From Hydractinia symbiolongicarpus (Eukaryota; Cnidaria; Hydrozoa; Anthoathecata; Hydractiniidae): DNA of 64,000 nucleotides. The stretch's first letter is position 1, and each line of letters begins with the position of its first letter. A program made the translations under genes and the position numbers. Positions 1 through 57,600 of this stretch are shown piece by piece. The notes under the pieces were generated by a model. The model had not been told where the DNA came from. It worked only from the letters and a program-made list of their open reading frames with translations, and ran no database searches. The stretch is from NCBI RefSeq assembly GCF_029227915.1, contig NC_079878.1:9178001-9242000 (forward strand), read 5' to 3'.

Positions 1-1098
1 AATTGCATAACTGTACAAAAATTGTTCTAAACTGTTCTTTTTAATTCACATCAATCTCTGTAATAATATTCAGACTATATGTCTACTTCTAATGGAGCCC
101 AAAATAAAACGTTTGATATGCTAAATGGAAAATAAAGTTACCATGGGATCATGTCAGCATGTTAATACAGTTTGGGGTGAATACTGTAACCAAGATTAGT
201 GAAATCATTTCATTGCACGCATCACTTTCATACAAATATATATCTTAACAACCTGGATTCGAATTAGCAGGTTACAATTCCTAATTTGTAAATCGAAATA
301 TCATCTTTGTAAATTATTCTACAAAAAAATGCCAAAATTGCAATTCCCATTTTTTTTATTAATTGATTGTATAACATCTATATTATAATACCCGCATACG
401 TCTGTCCGTCTGTCTGTAACGCAAAATGGTAGCTTAGCTGCACAGTTAGCCAGACGCACGCAATGCGGTATAAAAAGGAAGGGGGAACCCGTGGATTTTT
501 CCACGGGCTAACGACTAGTATTTCTATAATGGTTGATGTAGCAAAATAACTATTAACAAGGGATCAATGGAAAGTGGCCTACAGTGCTCTCGCACCACAG
601 CTACAAAGAGATTTTCTTCTCTATAGTCAATAAATCTTCGCAAACTGACTGTATAACTTTAATACCAATCCTAACAGCCATTGTCAAAGTTAATTTCGTT
701 TTCCAAACATACCCTGTTTTACATTTTCTGGCATATACACATATAGATTAATTACTGTCTGTGATGGCTTATTTCGAAAAGTCAATTTTTGATGAACCTT
801 TTACAGGTAAAAACAAAAATATTTACTTCTCTAGACTTTTACCATGATAAACAAGAACAGGAAAAATAGAAATGTTTTCACAATGTGACAATATTGCATC
901 CATGTATAAAAAAGCATTTTTCATCAGTAATGTAACACAACAATCTAAAACAGTTCTTGATAAACATTTCATCAATAACGCAACATCAGAAAATAAATAT
1001 ATTAAGGCAAAGAAAAATGTGTGAAGCTAAGTAGTAAGTCATATCTAGCTGTATTATATGCATATAAGGAATATTATAAATTGATTAAACTATTTTAG
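1..1098. other. Intron upstream of the first visible CFAP61 exon
   Basis: No coding exon of CFAP61 could be recognised here. The missing N-terminal ~50-60 residues of the protein should lie further upstream, outside the window. The segment is AT-rich. Around 360-530 it holds a dispersed-repeat-like stretch with a (GTCT)n-like run and a perfect short hairpin, CCCGTGGA-tttt-TCCACGGG, near 488-507. A similar GTCTGTCTGT run occurs at about 44445, which suggests a small interspersed repeat family. That family assignment is inference. Confidence 0.5.
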
Positions 1099-45765
<44,667 letters not shown>

Positions 45766-45835
45766 ACGTTTTTAAGACGAAGCATGACGAACGACACGTC
45801 TACAGAATGAAGTTTAGTGTTTATATTACCTGTTT

Positions 45836-46071
45836 ATAACAAATGTTTTTGTTTTTGACATTTTTATTATTTATTAATAATATATTTCGTTTCCAGTTGA
45901 GAAACAAATTAACTTCGTGTTAAACGATTTTTTGTGTTCGTGTTGTTCTGCATGAATTTCTCATTCCAGTTAGTAAACGAGACTTTAAAGAGATACCGAT
46001 GTCTTAAAAACGTATGCTCAACCAGAAATTTAGTCACGGGAGATGGAGTATTAAATTTTAAAAAGTTCAAG
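45836..46071. repeat. Dispersed duplicate, copy A
   Basis: This segment, starting TATAACAAATGTTTTTG and containing TTGAGAAACAAATTAACTTC, recurs in direct orientation at 49106-49340 with roughly nine in ten bases the same by eye. Neither copy has recognisable TIRs or coding. It may be a local segmental duplication or a low-copy MITE. Confidence 0.85.
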
Positions 46072-46794
46072 TTAGCGTTAAATTTGACATTTAATGAAAA
46101 CCGATGTGGTTTTTTCCACTTTTTACTAAAAAAAATTTACATGAAAAAAAAAAAGACGATATAGGTTATATTCTGTATGAAAACATTTTCGTTGCGCCAA
46201 ATTTAATATCCGCCAACATTATTTTACTAAAAATGACTATCTTAGCCTATGCTTTAGTGCAAAGCTATGGAGATATATCCGTAAAATTGATTTAATATGG
46301 CGAAAAAATCGACTTTGTTCACAAATATTGTTATCTCCATCGTAAGTTACGAACTCTGTTTTATTTACCTTTTGTCAGGCGAAATTGGTTTTACTTACAA
46401 AGATCACAAGCAAACTTGCTGAAGGCTTTTGCCATACCTCCACTCCTTAAAGAATTACAAACGTTTAGGGTTAAGTGAATGAATAAAAGTACTATTGGAT
46501 GATACCAGGATAAAACCTTTATTTTTAGGCTTTTTTTTAGAAAGAGGTGTAATAAAAAATTGCGCCGTAAACCGCTGATTATCATTTGAACAAAGACCTG
46601 GAGATAAGCACAAACTTTTACCTTGGCAAAACAGTTTTTATTCGAGGTTCTCACACAGCGTAAACCGGTGCAACTAAAGCTAATTAAAAATGTTAAAATA
46701 ATTTTTATTTCTTGCGTGATAAATCCAGCAAACTCAGCTTTCTTCGAGGAAATCAAATTTAGTTTCTCTTAAACGAGAGCTCAGATGCAAACAA

Positions 46795-46929
46795 ATGTCA
46801 GAACAAATCCCTAAAATTCAAGCTCACCCCATACCAAATCAATCAATGAGCACGTGGTCGGCGTGGTCAGAAATATACCGTAGTTTATATGATACCCGTA
46901 GTATTAATTTTCATGAAGCCTTGATGCGT
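46795..46929 (+). CDS. Exon-like ORF, possible first exon of a LAS1-like gene
   Basis: An ATG at 46795 opens a frame that reaches a good donor (TTGATGC|GTAAGTG) after about 45 codons. Its end reads WSAWSEIYRSLYD and then FHEALM, which faintly resembles the start of the Las1 pre-rRNA processing domain (Trp-x-x-Trp, LY, then EAL.RI.VW). No second exon with the expected continuation was found in the rest of the window. It could be the start of a long-intron gene, a fragment, or chance. Confidence 0.3.
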
Positions 46930-49105
46930 AAGTGTAAGTACTGCGCGAAAATACGTCCGCTCGAAAAGGTTAAGTGAAAAATTAAAGACCGATATTTGGT
47001 TTGTTGAAAAGAGACCTAATCTTTTCTAATATACAACTATAAATCGTCACTATCATCGCCTGGGAGGTTTTCTCTGGTTATTTCCTCAGATTTCTTGTAA
47101 ACTGTCGTAAGGAACTAATTTTATATTTTGAATATACAGTTTAAGGGATATCGTTTTTTTATCATATAACATCGGAATTTTGAAAAAGCCTTTGTAATAG
47201 AGGCGATCTTCTGTACCGTGGGTTTCATACAACGACGTTATATTTACTTCCGTAATCAAGAAAGCATTCACAAAACCTGCAGAATTACTTTCAAGTCACG
47301 CACTTGCCTAGCCATTGGTATAATAAAGCAAATTGTTCGGATATGATTGATAAAATCTTGTACCTTATGTTGACAAGAAAATAAAGCAGGTTAAGTTAAT
47401 TGTTTCTTTCAATAACCTTTTCAGTATTTAATAAGCTGCTTTTTAGCTTCTATTAGTCCACAAGAATATAAATATGCGAATTTTGGATTGCGCGAGAAAA
47501 AGTGCTGCGCGAATTTTAATACGCTAGATAATATTGATTTCTATTTGGAGTCATGCAATGCTGGGAGTATATCTGACATTGATAATAGACTTCTTTCAAA
47601 GTTGTTTATGTGTTTGATGCGTCGCAGCTATTTTTAATAAAGCTTTTACAGAAAAAAGATGGAATCTGCCTTAAATTCAGTAATATAGGTAACACTATAA
47701 CCCTGTATTTTCCCGTCTTCCCTCGTATCAAAAAGTCAAAAATTAGAAGTGATTTCCGAAATGATTTTTTGATGACTTATATATGCTCTCATTTACTTGT
47801 TGTTACGTAGGTGATTGTAAGTAAATTAATTTAAATAAAACATTTCAAAATTTCAAAATAGCAAGGTTTTTAAAAACATTGAGACTGAGATTTTGATAAA
47901 TAATATGCACGTTTACAGCTGAAATCCTGTTTTTTTTATATATATTATTTTATTTTCATTTTTTCCTAAAAAACCTAAAAAACTGAGGTGCCATTTTTAT
48001 CAATTCATATTACTCACAAACTGTAAGTATTAAGGTTAACCATCACAATGCTTGATACAAATGTACGATTATTGGCAGTCAGTAAAAGAGAGGGTAGTGA
48101 CAGGGGAAGTGTGACAATTGCATGATCACAACAGCCAGTACCGGAAATATTAATTTTAAATATCATTTTACGCAGCAAATGTGGAAAAATGATTCGTTGG
48201 TAAGTCACACAGTTAAGCTATAGCTACAACCCTGGAAAAATAATTGTGAAAATGCTATAAGAAAATTCAGCCTTTGAAATCTCTTTACTGTGCCATCTCC
48301 TTTCCCCTGAAGTCAATGTAATTTTCTTTAGGTTTCTTGAATACTTCTGTTAGCATCAGTCAAGCATATTCAATATTGATTTTTGGGGAATGGGGAGCTC
48401 AATATGATATTTACAGTACGTTTTCCAGAGTTTTAGCTTAGCTGCTGGCTAGTTTTTGGCTTAGCTAGCTATACTATACAAGCTAATTTTAATTTTTTTA
48501 ACTGATTAAAATATGAAGTGCCACTGAGCGTTAGTAAACTGTATATTGAGTTTTAGTTCTAAATTTACTTGGAAACAGTAAATAAAAATGTATTCACATC
48601 ATTCCAAAAACGTGGCTGGTAGGTTTAAGAGGTTTAGCTGGCTAGCTAGCTACCTAACATATACCAAAGGATACACCCTTAAAATCTGCAATATTTTAAA
48701 TTTTTTTGTCACAGTACCACTACCAAAACTCTCTGCATAACTGTTAACTACGATTATCTCAAACTGACAGTTAAAAGCTGTAAAGGTCAACATTTTGTTG
48801 ATACATTCTTCAAACTTGCATGTATCCGCATGTAAACAACTAGCATACCCAATTTTTCCTTATAACTAATCTCGTTTTCATGTTATTCTGCATTGTGAGT
48901 ATGTATATTTCGCGGAACCAAATGGATATGGAAATAGGTGTATTCAGACTATGAAAATGAAAAGGCAAAAAAAAAAGACAATCAAAATTTTTGGGCAGAA
49001 AAAAAATTGCCTTGAATTATTGATATATAATCTATACTGTTGCTTGCCTATATTTTCAAAGCTCGCGATGGCAAGAATAATTATCAAGTAACACCGAAAT
49101 ACAGA

Positions 49106-49340
49106 CTATAACAAATGTTTTTGTTTTTAACATTTTTATTATTATTTATTAATAATATATTTCATTTTGCAGTTGAGAAACAAATTAACTTCGTGTTAAA
49201 CGGTTTTTTGTGTTTGTGCTGTACTGCACGAATTTATCATTTTAGTTAGTAAACTTGACTTCAAAGAAATACCGACGTCTTTAAACGTATGCTCAACACA
49301 GGATTTAGTCACGAAAAAATGAAATTTTAGAAAGTTCAGG
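49106..49340. repeat. Dispersed duplicate, copy B
   Basis: Second copy of the segment at 45836-46071, in the same orientation, with scattered substitutions and a few short indels. Confidence 0.85.
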
Positions 49341-50524
49341 AAAATTTCCAAAAAATAAGTGCATAAGTTGGAAAGAAATTCATACTTTTTACACCATTGA
49401 AGTTGACAACAAAGGAAATTACTTACAGTGGTGACAGGTTTTTTTATTTGGGGAAGCTAATCAGATGGGGTTAGAAACTAACCTAAAACAATAGCCCTTT
49501 AGGGAGATAGGGCGAGGTGGAATAGAAAAGCCAAAGGCGGAAGAAAATGGAAAAGTATTGATCGGGAGGAGGAGATTACTCACTAAAAAGTAATTTAAAA
49601 ACGATGCGTATTTTTCTGTTCTAGTTAAAAAAAACTAAGGATCTGAAAAACATTTTTCTTGTAGAAAACTAGGCTAAAGTATATTTTACTAGAAGGAATT
49701 GTGGTATGGAGAGATTTTGACCAAATTGACTAGTTTTGTTCAATCGCCGAATTAAATCTACAAAATATATGACTATTCACTAAATACACACCACATTAAT
49801 AATATTAATAAATTTGTTTAAAAAGCGAAAACAATTCCGTTTAAATGATTTTAAACACAATGCCACAATATGACGATGAAAAACCACGATAGATACTACT
49901 CACCAAACCAAATCCACACTAAACTTAGCAAACTTTAACTCAATTTAATCCCCGCCAATAATCCGATTTCCTTCAATTTCCACATCAAAAATTTCCACAC
50001 CGAATTTTCTCTCTTTTTCCACCTGTAGAGCGTCCAGGCGCTGTATCTATTTATTTACTATTTTTTCAAGTTTAGAGTCGTGAAATTCTTTTTATGTTTT
50101 TATCGTGTGTGTTTTTTAATAAACGTGTTGCACTATACGCTAAGTAACTACCACCTTAAAAGAAAGACTTGTTTGAAGCCTGCAATTTATGAAATCTCAA
50201 GCCTCTTGATTAAAATCAGCTATTGCACCACGGTATAAAATTACAAAAGCAGACTTTTACACGGATGATATTTTTCTTTTTCCTTTTTTGATTTCCGCCA
50301 GTGTCACACAGGACGGATCTTTAAAATTGTTTGCTGGAACATAGAGACGAGATCTATATATAGAAAGACATCGTAGCACCTGGACGCTGCTATGTTGTCT
50401 GTATCCGGGAAAAAACATTTGATGAGAATGCCTCGTGCCATTCTTTACCAATCGGGCGATCAATCTGAATACAAATTGTAAAAAACTTATTCATCACAAA
50501 CCTCTCAAAAATACTATCCTTTTT

Positions 50525-50625
50525 TGAAATTCTTGCCCAACTGGGTGACAGCCTCATTTGGGGATGAAACCGACAACCACTTAGGTATGTGTCGAACACT
50601 TTACCGGCTGAGCTACTAATCCCTT
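50525..50625 (-). mobile_element. tRNA-derived SINE (short)
   Basis: On the minus strand the 5' head reads GGGATTAGTAGCTCAGCCGG (A-box region) and then GTCGGTTTCATCCCC (B-box-like). A short tail containing GACAGCC-like and CACCCAGTTGGGCAAG sequence and an A-run follow. The anticodon arm cannot fold properly and no acceptor 3' half is present. A SINE is therefore more likely than a tRNA gene. Confidence 0.65.
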
Positions 50626-50814
50626 ATTTAACAAATTTATTTGTGAAGTTGTGTTTGTGTTTGTACAATTTTTAGGAAAAGCAGAATTCATGACATGGTA
50701 TTTGTTATAATCACTAGTTTAGCTATATTTGTAATAAATTATATTTTGACATGATTTATTGTCTTCCCCCAGTTATTTTTTCCCCTTCAGTCCTCTTCTA
50801 TAGATACTGCATTT

Positions 50815-51190
50815 ATCCACAGTTGGGCCTGGCCTGTCCTCAGTTTTTAAAAATTCTCTAAAACGTGTCAAGTGTCAACAGTTAGGCCTGTCCCATATTA
50901 TGACACATTTCCTAAAATTGCAAGAGTTATTTGTGTACAGTTGGGTTTTGTCCCATCTGATGACACGGTTTTTAAAAGTGCGGTATTCCTTTGTCAATAG
51001 TTGGGCCTGTACCAACTTAAAACGAATTTACAAACATTTGTTGGGCTAGGCCCGTCAATTGATGGTCCATCCCAACTGTGAACGCACCGACCCGTCTTTT
51101 GACTAGCTATCTCGCCTAAAGATGGATCAGTCACGCGTCTAAAAAAAGACGGGCCAGTCCCGTGTCAAAAGTTGGGCCAGTGTCCGCAGT
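50815..51190. repeat. Degenerate minisatellite with TTGGGCCTG core
   Basis: Five to seven imperfect copies of a ~60-65-base unit carry AGTTGGGCCTG(T)CC, then a TGACAC-like stretch and a TTTTAAAA tract. Copies are diverged. No coding or element was recognised. Confidence 0.65.
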
Positions 51191-51819
51191 TGGTTCAGAA
51201 CATCTCCGTTATCATTTTTTAACAAAAAATAAGTAGGCACAGTTTTGTGTCTTACCACACACACAATATCTATTTTGCTAACTATTCTAGGATCTGGGTA
51301 CATCATCAAGCATCATCGAAAAAATAAGATAGACAGTTTGGAATACCATATAATTATTATAATAAGATTTATTGTAATTCAAAGTTTTTAAATTTTATAA
51401 AGGTTAGACCGTAATATTCAACAGCAGTGTAACATTTTCACTGTGCAGTTGATTTGAGTGGTCATTTCTTTTAAAACATCAAATGTTTGGCTTCTATATA
51501 GAGGCAGTTGCACTTAGTGTATAAACGTGAAAATTTGCAACGCAACTTCATCTATTTTTGTTGTTGTTGTTATGTTTGACTCCTTTAGCCCTGAATTGTG
51601 AAAGCAAGACAAAAATACTGTCAATCTCTTTCTCCAGGATCTCTTGACCCCAGGCCTGTTATTGCGGAGCGTGGCAAACTATTTTCATTGCTTAAAATGA
51701 TTATAAAGAAAAAAAAGCCATTTTACAGACGCACTTTATAGGCGCGCAAAATGAAATCAATATACTCAACTACAGGAAATCTTATCCAATTTCTTACTAT
51801 TGCAATTAATTCAAACCCT

Positions 51820-51907
51820 CATTCTTGATCCAAGAGCTCTTTGAGATAAACCTCGAAAGTAAAAAATACTTTCGATTTTCTCTCAAAAAGCTCTGGGATC
51901 GAGAATG
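51820..51907. repeat. Long imperfect hairpin, ~42-base arms
   Basis: The left arm starts CATTCTTGATCCAAGAGCTC and the reverse complement of the right arm starts CATTCTCGATCCCAGAGCTT. The arms pair along about 42 bases with few mismatches and a loop of about 5 A. It could be a tiny foldback element or a precursor-miRNA-like hairpin. No expression evidence is available. Confidence 0.8.
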
Positions 51908-52142
51908 TTTTTTATATTGTTTGTCCAGTTTCTACGTGAAAATGTACTTTACCACTCCCTCCTCGTCTACATATTTCGGAGTACCATATGACGCCACATT
52001 GAATAAGCCATGATATCTGATTACATCTACGGATTGACAATTCTTTGGTTTCAATTAAACCTTGTTGCAGAGAAAACGTATCTAAGTAGAAAATACTAGA
52101 AAATAGTTTAATCTGTGGTATTTGAAAGAATTAGCTGAAATG

Positions 52143-52498
52143 CAAATTAATATTGCTGAAGCGTTGTATAAAAAACGTTCTTATGAACATAAATACCGGT
52201 TGCCGATCGTATACAGCGTACAGATGTCTTTAAGCAGCAACGACGACCAGGTTGAAGATGATGATGATGATGATACTCCTCCTGTGATCAGGTTTGGCAG
52301 CACTGATGTAACTTTGTATGATAACAGTACAAATAATTTGGTTGATGAACTGTTTCCAGCACAAAGACTTGATGAAGACGATTCTGTAAACGTTTGGAGC
52401 AGTCAGTGTTGAAAGCTTAGTTGACGACAAAAAATTTATTGAGACTGTAATAAGCATGTATGATAAAGAAAAATCAAAATTGAATACTGATAATTAAG
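52143..52498 (+). pseudogene. Unrecognised acidic coding-like segment
   Basis: A frame from about 52122 (TTG; next in-frame ATG near 52140) encodes ALYKKRSYEHKYRLP, an Asp run, and then TLYDNSTNNLVDELFP and EDDSVNVW. It stops at 52410. In another frame the sequence continues SLVDDKKFIETVISMYD to 52496. Composition looks like a real acidic protein broken by a frameshift or joined by an unseen splice. No family was recognised. Confidence 0.35.
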
Positions 52499-52903
52499 GT
52501 ACGTGAAAAAAAACGAACATCTGATGTTTACTTCTTTACCTTTATCTTCTTTTTAGCAGCACCCTTCCAATCAACAAATAATCAGCTTTTCTAAAATTAA
52601 CCTGAGATTTATGGCCGAGAGAAAAACAGTTTATGCTAGGTACCCAATTATCTCTCTTTGTAAAATATGATTCCTCAGAACTTATAGTTGTTTAATTGTG
52701 GCGCTGTTTTTGCTCAACTTTCCCTGGATAATTGCAGGAGCCGTCCTTAAAGGGTTAAATCGTAAGTATAATCAGAACTAGAATCATTTATAGCCTCTCC
52801 GTTTCCTTTATCACCCGACGGAAATACGCTGCTTATGGAAAAAGAGAACAGAGGCGCTGTTCAAACTCGATTTTATTTTTAACACTTATTAATTTATCGT
52901 TTA

Positions 52904-53038
52904 GGTATTTACGGTTCACCTCAGCAGTTACACGATTCTCTTGAATCAATCTACCTTGATTTCGAACCAGTGCAATCCTTTAAGAAGGTTCGATTTCGTG
53001 AACCATTACTTGACGTACACGTGTTCAAATGTGATGGA
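52904..53038 (+). CDS. Unrecognised exon-like segment
   Basis: After an acceptor-like TTTAG (near 52900-52904) an open frame reads GIYGSPQQLHDSLESIYLDF and then VQSFKKVRFREPLLDVHVF. It can end at GGAG|GTAATG near 53038. KKVRF fits the RVxF pattern of protein phosphatase 1 partners, but such short motifs are common. It may belong with the acidic segment 400 bases upstream. Function unknown. Confidence 0.35.
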
Positions 53039-53336
53039 GGTAATGTTAACATCTGTGCGGTGGAAAGTGAAAGTGATGGACTTTGCAGTTGAACTGCTCA
53101 TAAAGAAACGTGCTAATGCGTTTCAAAGATTCTTTAGATGGTGCCAAAAAAAATTTAAAAGCAACTAAGCTTTACGTTGTTCTATCTCAAGTCTGTCCTT
53201 ACGAAAACAGATTGTTCAATCGGGTAGGGTAATCGATTAACCCTTTTAGGTAAAAGCAATGTACAATCAAGGAGGTTTAGTATGATTTTACTGTCCAAGG
53301 TTAGTCCCTAGGATTTAAAATTAGAGTTACGGTAAA

Positions 53337-53445
53337 TCCTCAAATAAGCACCTAGGCGTTTATATACCTTCCCTGGTTTTGAAGGGGGTGTTTATTAGGG
53401 GAAAGGCGTTTAAAGGAGAGAGGCGTGTATTTAAAAATAAAACTG
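53337..53445. mobile_element. Possible truncated MITE
   Basis: The segment begins CGGTAAATCCTCAAATAAGC and contains GGCGTTTA and GGGTGTTTATTAGG repeats like the subterminal repeats of the pogo-type ends elsewhere in the window. The right end is not a clean inverted copy, so the element is one-ended or decayed. Confidence 0.35.
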
Positions 53446-53476
53446 AATAATAGAATGACTACCATCTACACTCCTA

Positions 53477-54173
53477 CTTTAATGGAATAAGTTTCCGCGT
53501 AGATTAAATTTCGCGGTTAAGCTTATCCGTGAAATTTTAGTATTTCGCGGGACTTATTTTCGCAAAAGTGATCATAATAGCAATTTTTGCAAAAAGTAAA
53601 ATAAGTTGTCAAAAGGGTTTGGGGCTGAATGGCACTGTCTTGTCTCCTAATTAAACTGGTCATTTCTACACCGACCGAGACAAGTGTAGTTTTGCATTTT
53701 AGTTCAAAGCTCTTTCAACACAACTATAATGTCAGGTAGAATAAGCACAACTAGATAAAAAAAACGAAACGAAATTCTAATTGAATTAAAAAACCTGATT
53801 CGTCATCCGTTACATCCACTACTAAGAACTTTCAATTGTTCATCTGTAAGGCTGGGAAGAGAACTCAAATTCGTTTAATCATTTTCATTAGAAGCTGGGA
53901 GCAAAGGTTTGACATCCTTAAAAGGGTCAACTGACTTGAGACTTTTGTCATTTCATCTTCAGTACTCGGTTAAAAATTAGGCCTACAAAAAAGAAAGTCT
54001 CAGACTGAAAACAAAGAAAAACAAAAATTTTAAATTTTGCAGATCAAGGAACTTTTCAAAATTTTCGCGGATGGCCTGTTTCCAAATTTTCGAAGGGAGA
54101 TATTTTCGCGGATAGTACCCAAATCTGCAAAATGCGCGAAGTTTATTCCCCGCGAAAATTTATCCCATTAAAG
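53477..54173. mobile_element. TIR-bounded MITE, 697 bp, TA target
   Basis: The left end is CTTTAATGGAATAAGTTTC. The reverse complement of the right end is CTTTAATGGGATAAATTTTC. Both continue into CGCG, and TA flanks each side (53475-53476 and 54174-54175). The ends are rich in TTTCGCGG repeats on both sides. No coding capacity. It interrupts the piggyBac transposase gene. Confidence 0.88.
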
Positions 54174-54264
54174 TAATAGAAAGGTATCAATTGATGAGTC
54201 AATGATGCTTTGGAGAGGACGTCTTATATTCAGGCAATACATTAAGGATAAAAAACAAAAATAT

Positions 54265-54411
54265 TGTAAATAATGACGCCATTATTATTTTTTCGGGGTT
54301 TCCCCGCATTCTTCTTTTTTTGTTGTACAATTTTTCTAGAGAGTATAGTTGAGAAAGATAACGAGTAGAGTACACGAGGTACTTGATTTTGATATTTTAT
54401 GATTCTTTAAA
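54265..54411 (+). repeat. 5' LTR of the BEL/Pao element
   Basis: Starts TGTAAATAATGACGCC and ends TCTTTAAA. It matches the 3' LTR except for one base near the end (GATTC versus GAATC). The end is AA and not the usual CA. The target duplication and adjacent primer-binding site fix the border. Confidence 0.93.
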
Positions 54412-54428
54412 TGGCGCTCGATTGATGG
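54412..54428 (+). promoter_or_regulatory. Primer-binding site of the BEL/Pao element
   Basis: TGGCGCTCGATTGATGG follows the 5' LTR without a gap. TGG pairs with the CCA of a tRNA 3' end. The tRNA cannot be identified without a tRNA set for the species. Confidence 0.75.
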
Positions 54429-54659
54429 ACTTTTGATATTATTTTTGGATATTTACTTGAATTGGTGGACTTGTGATGTTGTGTGGATATTATTTGCTCG
54501 AATTGGTGGATTTATGTTATGAACTTTAACTTAGCTTAGACAGTGTTTGTTATTCTGAAATCGTCTTATTGTGTACTGCACGTCAAAATTTCAAAAACTT
54601 TCATTTTTCATGCTTCCAGTTTCATTGGTTTCATTTTTTGCATTACATTAAATTTCATT

Positions 54660-57600
54660 ATGTCTACTGCGACTACGAGGAAGAGTGCAAGGCGAAAGGG
54701 GTTGCGGTCTATTGCGAGCACTTTGCGCGAGCGAATTGATGTCATAGTTAAGGACTTTTCGGAGGAGAAACGAGCAGAAATTATTTCTTTACAGACCACT
54801 TTAATTGACACTGTTAAACAGTTAAAGGAGTTAGATGAAGAGCTATACGGTGTTTTATCGGCTGAAGAGATCGAAACCGACGTTATGGAGGCTACAGAAT
54901 TTTATCTATTAGTGAACATGAGTCTCGCGACTATTACTACCGCTACCGGACCACATGTTTCAGCCACAGAATCGACACGGTCTGTTGAAAAGAAATCGAT
55001 GAGACTACCCAAAATAGAACTGAGCAAATTTAATGGGAACCCTTTGAATTGGCCCTCGTTTTGGGACCAGTTTAATTCAGCCATTAATGACAATGACAGT
55101 TTGAATGCAATTGATAAATTTAATTATTTGAAGAGATACGTCGAAGGAACCGCTTTATCAACTATTTCTGGGTTAGAATTAACGAACAGTAACTACGAAA
55201 ATGCTATAGAGTTGCTTAGAAACCGTTTTGGCAACGAACAGGTGCTCATTAACGCGCACATGGAAGCCCTGTTGAAGATTGAGTCAGTACGATCAATGGA
55301 TAACACCCAACAATTGAGAAAACTTTATAATGATGTTGAGAACTGTATTCGAAATTTGAAAAATTTGAAGTATAATAGCGAAATGCTGAGTTTATTGATT
55401 CCGGTTCTGAACGAAAGAATTCCCAACGAATTACGAATGATTATTTCTAGAAACTTTGGAGAGGAGAAGTGGTCCGTTGAAAAGATGCTGTTTTTTATCA
55501 ATAACGAACTGCAAGCTCGAGAGAGGTGCACTGTAACCGCGAAAGGCAAGGGACAAACTCCCAGTGAAAATTACAAGAGAGGAGGAATTTCTACCGCAGA
55601 CTGCTTATTGACTTTGGACAGAAAAAAATGTGTTTTCTGTCACGATTCTCACTCTCCGTCGAGGTGTTCAAAAGTTACCAACGTACAAACACGTTCGCAA
55701 ATTATGAAAAAGGAAGGGCGTTGCTTTTTATGCTTGCAGCATGGACACATTTCAAAGAACTGTTGTTCAAATTACATATGCAATAGATGTGGAAGACGTC
55801 ACCACATCTCTTTGTGTATGAAAGAAAAACGTGCCGAAAGAAAAGATAAAGACAACAATGGCTCGGAGGAAAACCCTTCTAACGAAACCAACGCGAATCA
55901 CATCAGCCAAGAAAACAAAGGAATTCTTTTGCAGACGGCTAAAGCTTTTGTTTCGAAAGAAAGGGAGAGCAGGAACATACAAACGAGATTCATGTTTGAT
56001 TCAGGTAGCCAGAGAACATATGTCACAAATGAACTGAAAGAAAAACTGAATTTAGAAACAATTCGAAAGGAGAAATTAATTATTAACACTTTTGGCCATA
56101 GCAACAGCCAATCGAGAGAGCTACCCGTTGTTAAGTTGTATGTAAAAACCGCTGACCGCTCATCTACCGTACCCATCGAAGCCATTGCCGTACCAAACAT
56201 TTGCGCTCCTCTCTCAAATCAGAATGCGAAATATTACGCTGATAATTACGAACACTTGAAGCGGTTGAAATTAGCAGATTTTTCAAATGGTGAAACGAGA
56301 CTGAATGTTCACGTTCTGATTGGTTTAGACCATTATTATTCATTCATTACCGGCGAAGTTGTTCGAGATCCGAGAGGCGGTCCTATCGCTATCAATTCCA
56401 AACTTGGCTGGATTTTGTCCGGAGGTGAACAGTCGAAAGCGAACGAATCAAGCTGCATGGAAGTCCACGCCTGCCGTGTTGATACCGAAAACACAATTCT
56501 TCGTGACGAGTTGAACAAGTTTTGGCAAATTGAGTCGATCGGTGACGGAGAAAACGAAAACGTATTATCTTCTTTTAAACAAACTCTTGAATTCAACGGT
56601 GAACGCTACGTGACCGAATTACCATTTCGTCCTGATCATGATAAACTTTCCGATAATTTTGCAGTTTCGAAACAACGCTTAGATTCTCTTGTTAACAAAC
56701 GATTACGAAATGAACCTGATTTAGCTGTGCAATACAACGACGTTTTTGCAGACTACGAATCGAAACAGATTATAGAAAAAGTTCCAGAAAGTGAGATAGC
56801 TTGCGAAAATGCTCACTACCTTCCGCATCATCCGGTTGTACGCCAAGATAAAAGTACAACGAAAGTTCGTCCTGTTTTTGATGGATCTTGTGCCGTTCAC
56901 AAACCATCCCTCAATGACATTTTGTACTCTGGTCCTAATTTACTTGCTAAGGTGTTTGACATTCTGCTGAGATTCCGTACGAACTACGTCGCTTTAGTTG
57001 CTGATATTCAACAAGCCTTCTTGAATATTGAAATCGCTGAGAAAGACCGTAATTATCTTCGTTTTTTGTGGAAAGAAAACCCTACCGAGAACGATTCAAA
57101 GCTCATTATCTATCGATTTCTGCGTGTCGTGTTTGGGTTAACGTGCAGTCCGTTTTTACTCAATGGGACAATCCAACACCACTTGGAGACTTACGAAATT
57201 ATCTGCCCCGAAATTACTGATGTTTTGAAGGATGACTTGTACGTCGATGACCTAACAACCGGTACCGATACCGTAACTGAAGGCAAGAAACTTTACGAAA
57301 TTAGTAAACAAATCATGAAAGAAGGAGGGTTCAATTTGCGAAAATGGGCTACTAATAACAATGAATTACAAACTTTTATCGATAAGATTGAGAACGTGAA
57401 TTCTGAACCGAATAGCGACAAAACTGTTAACCCCAAAGTATTAGGGATCGAGTGGGACATCGACAGAGATATTCTAGTGTACCGATTTGACGAGTTATTG
57501 AAACGAGCGAAAGAACTGTTTCCAACAAAAAGAAACATTTTGCGTATATCTGCTTCATTTTATGACCCGTTGGGCCTGATCGCACCAATCACCACCAAAG

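Larger units (their letters stand above)
45766..50524. other. Intergenic region downstream of CFAP61
   Basis: This stretch follows the CFAP61 stop and probably includes its 3' UTR. It is AT-rich with GCTAGCTAG-type runs near 48460-48650, a ~236-bp duplicated segment (45836-46071 and 49106-49340) and one exon-like ORF at 46795-46929. No other gene, tRNA or rRNA was recognised. Confidence 0.5.
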
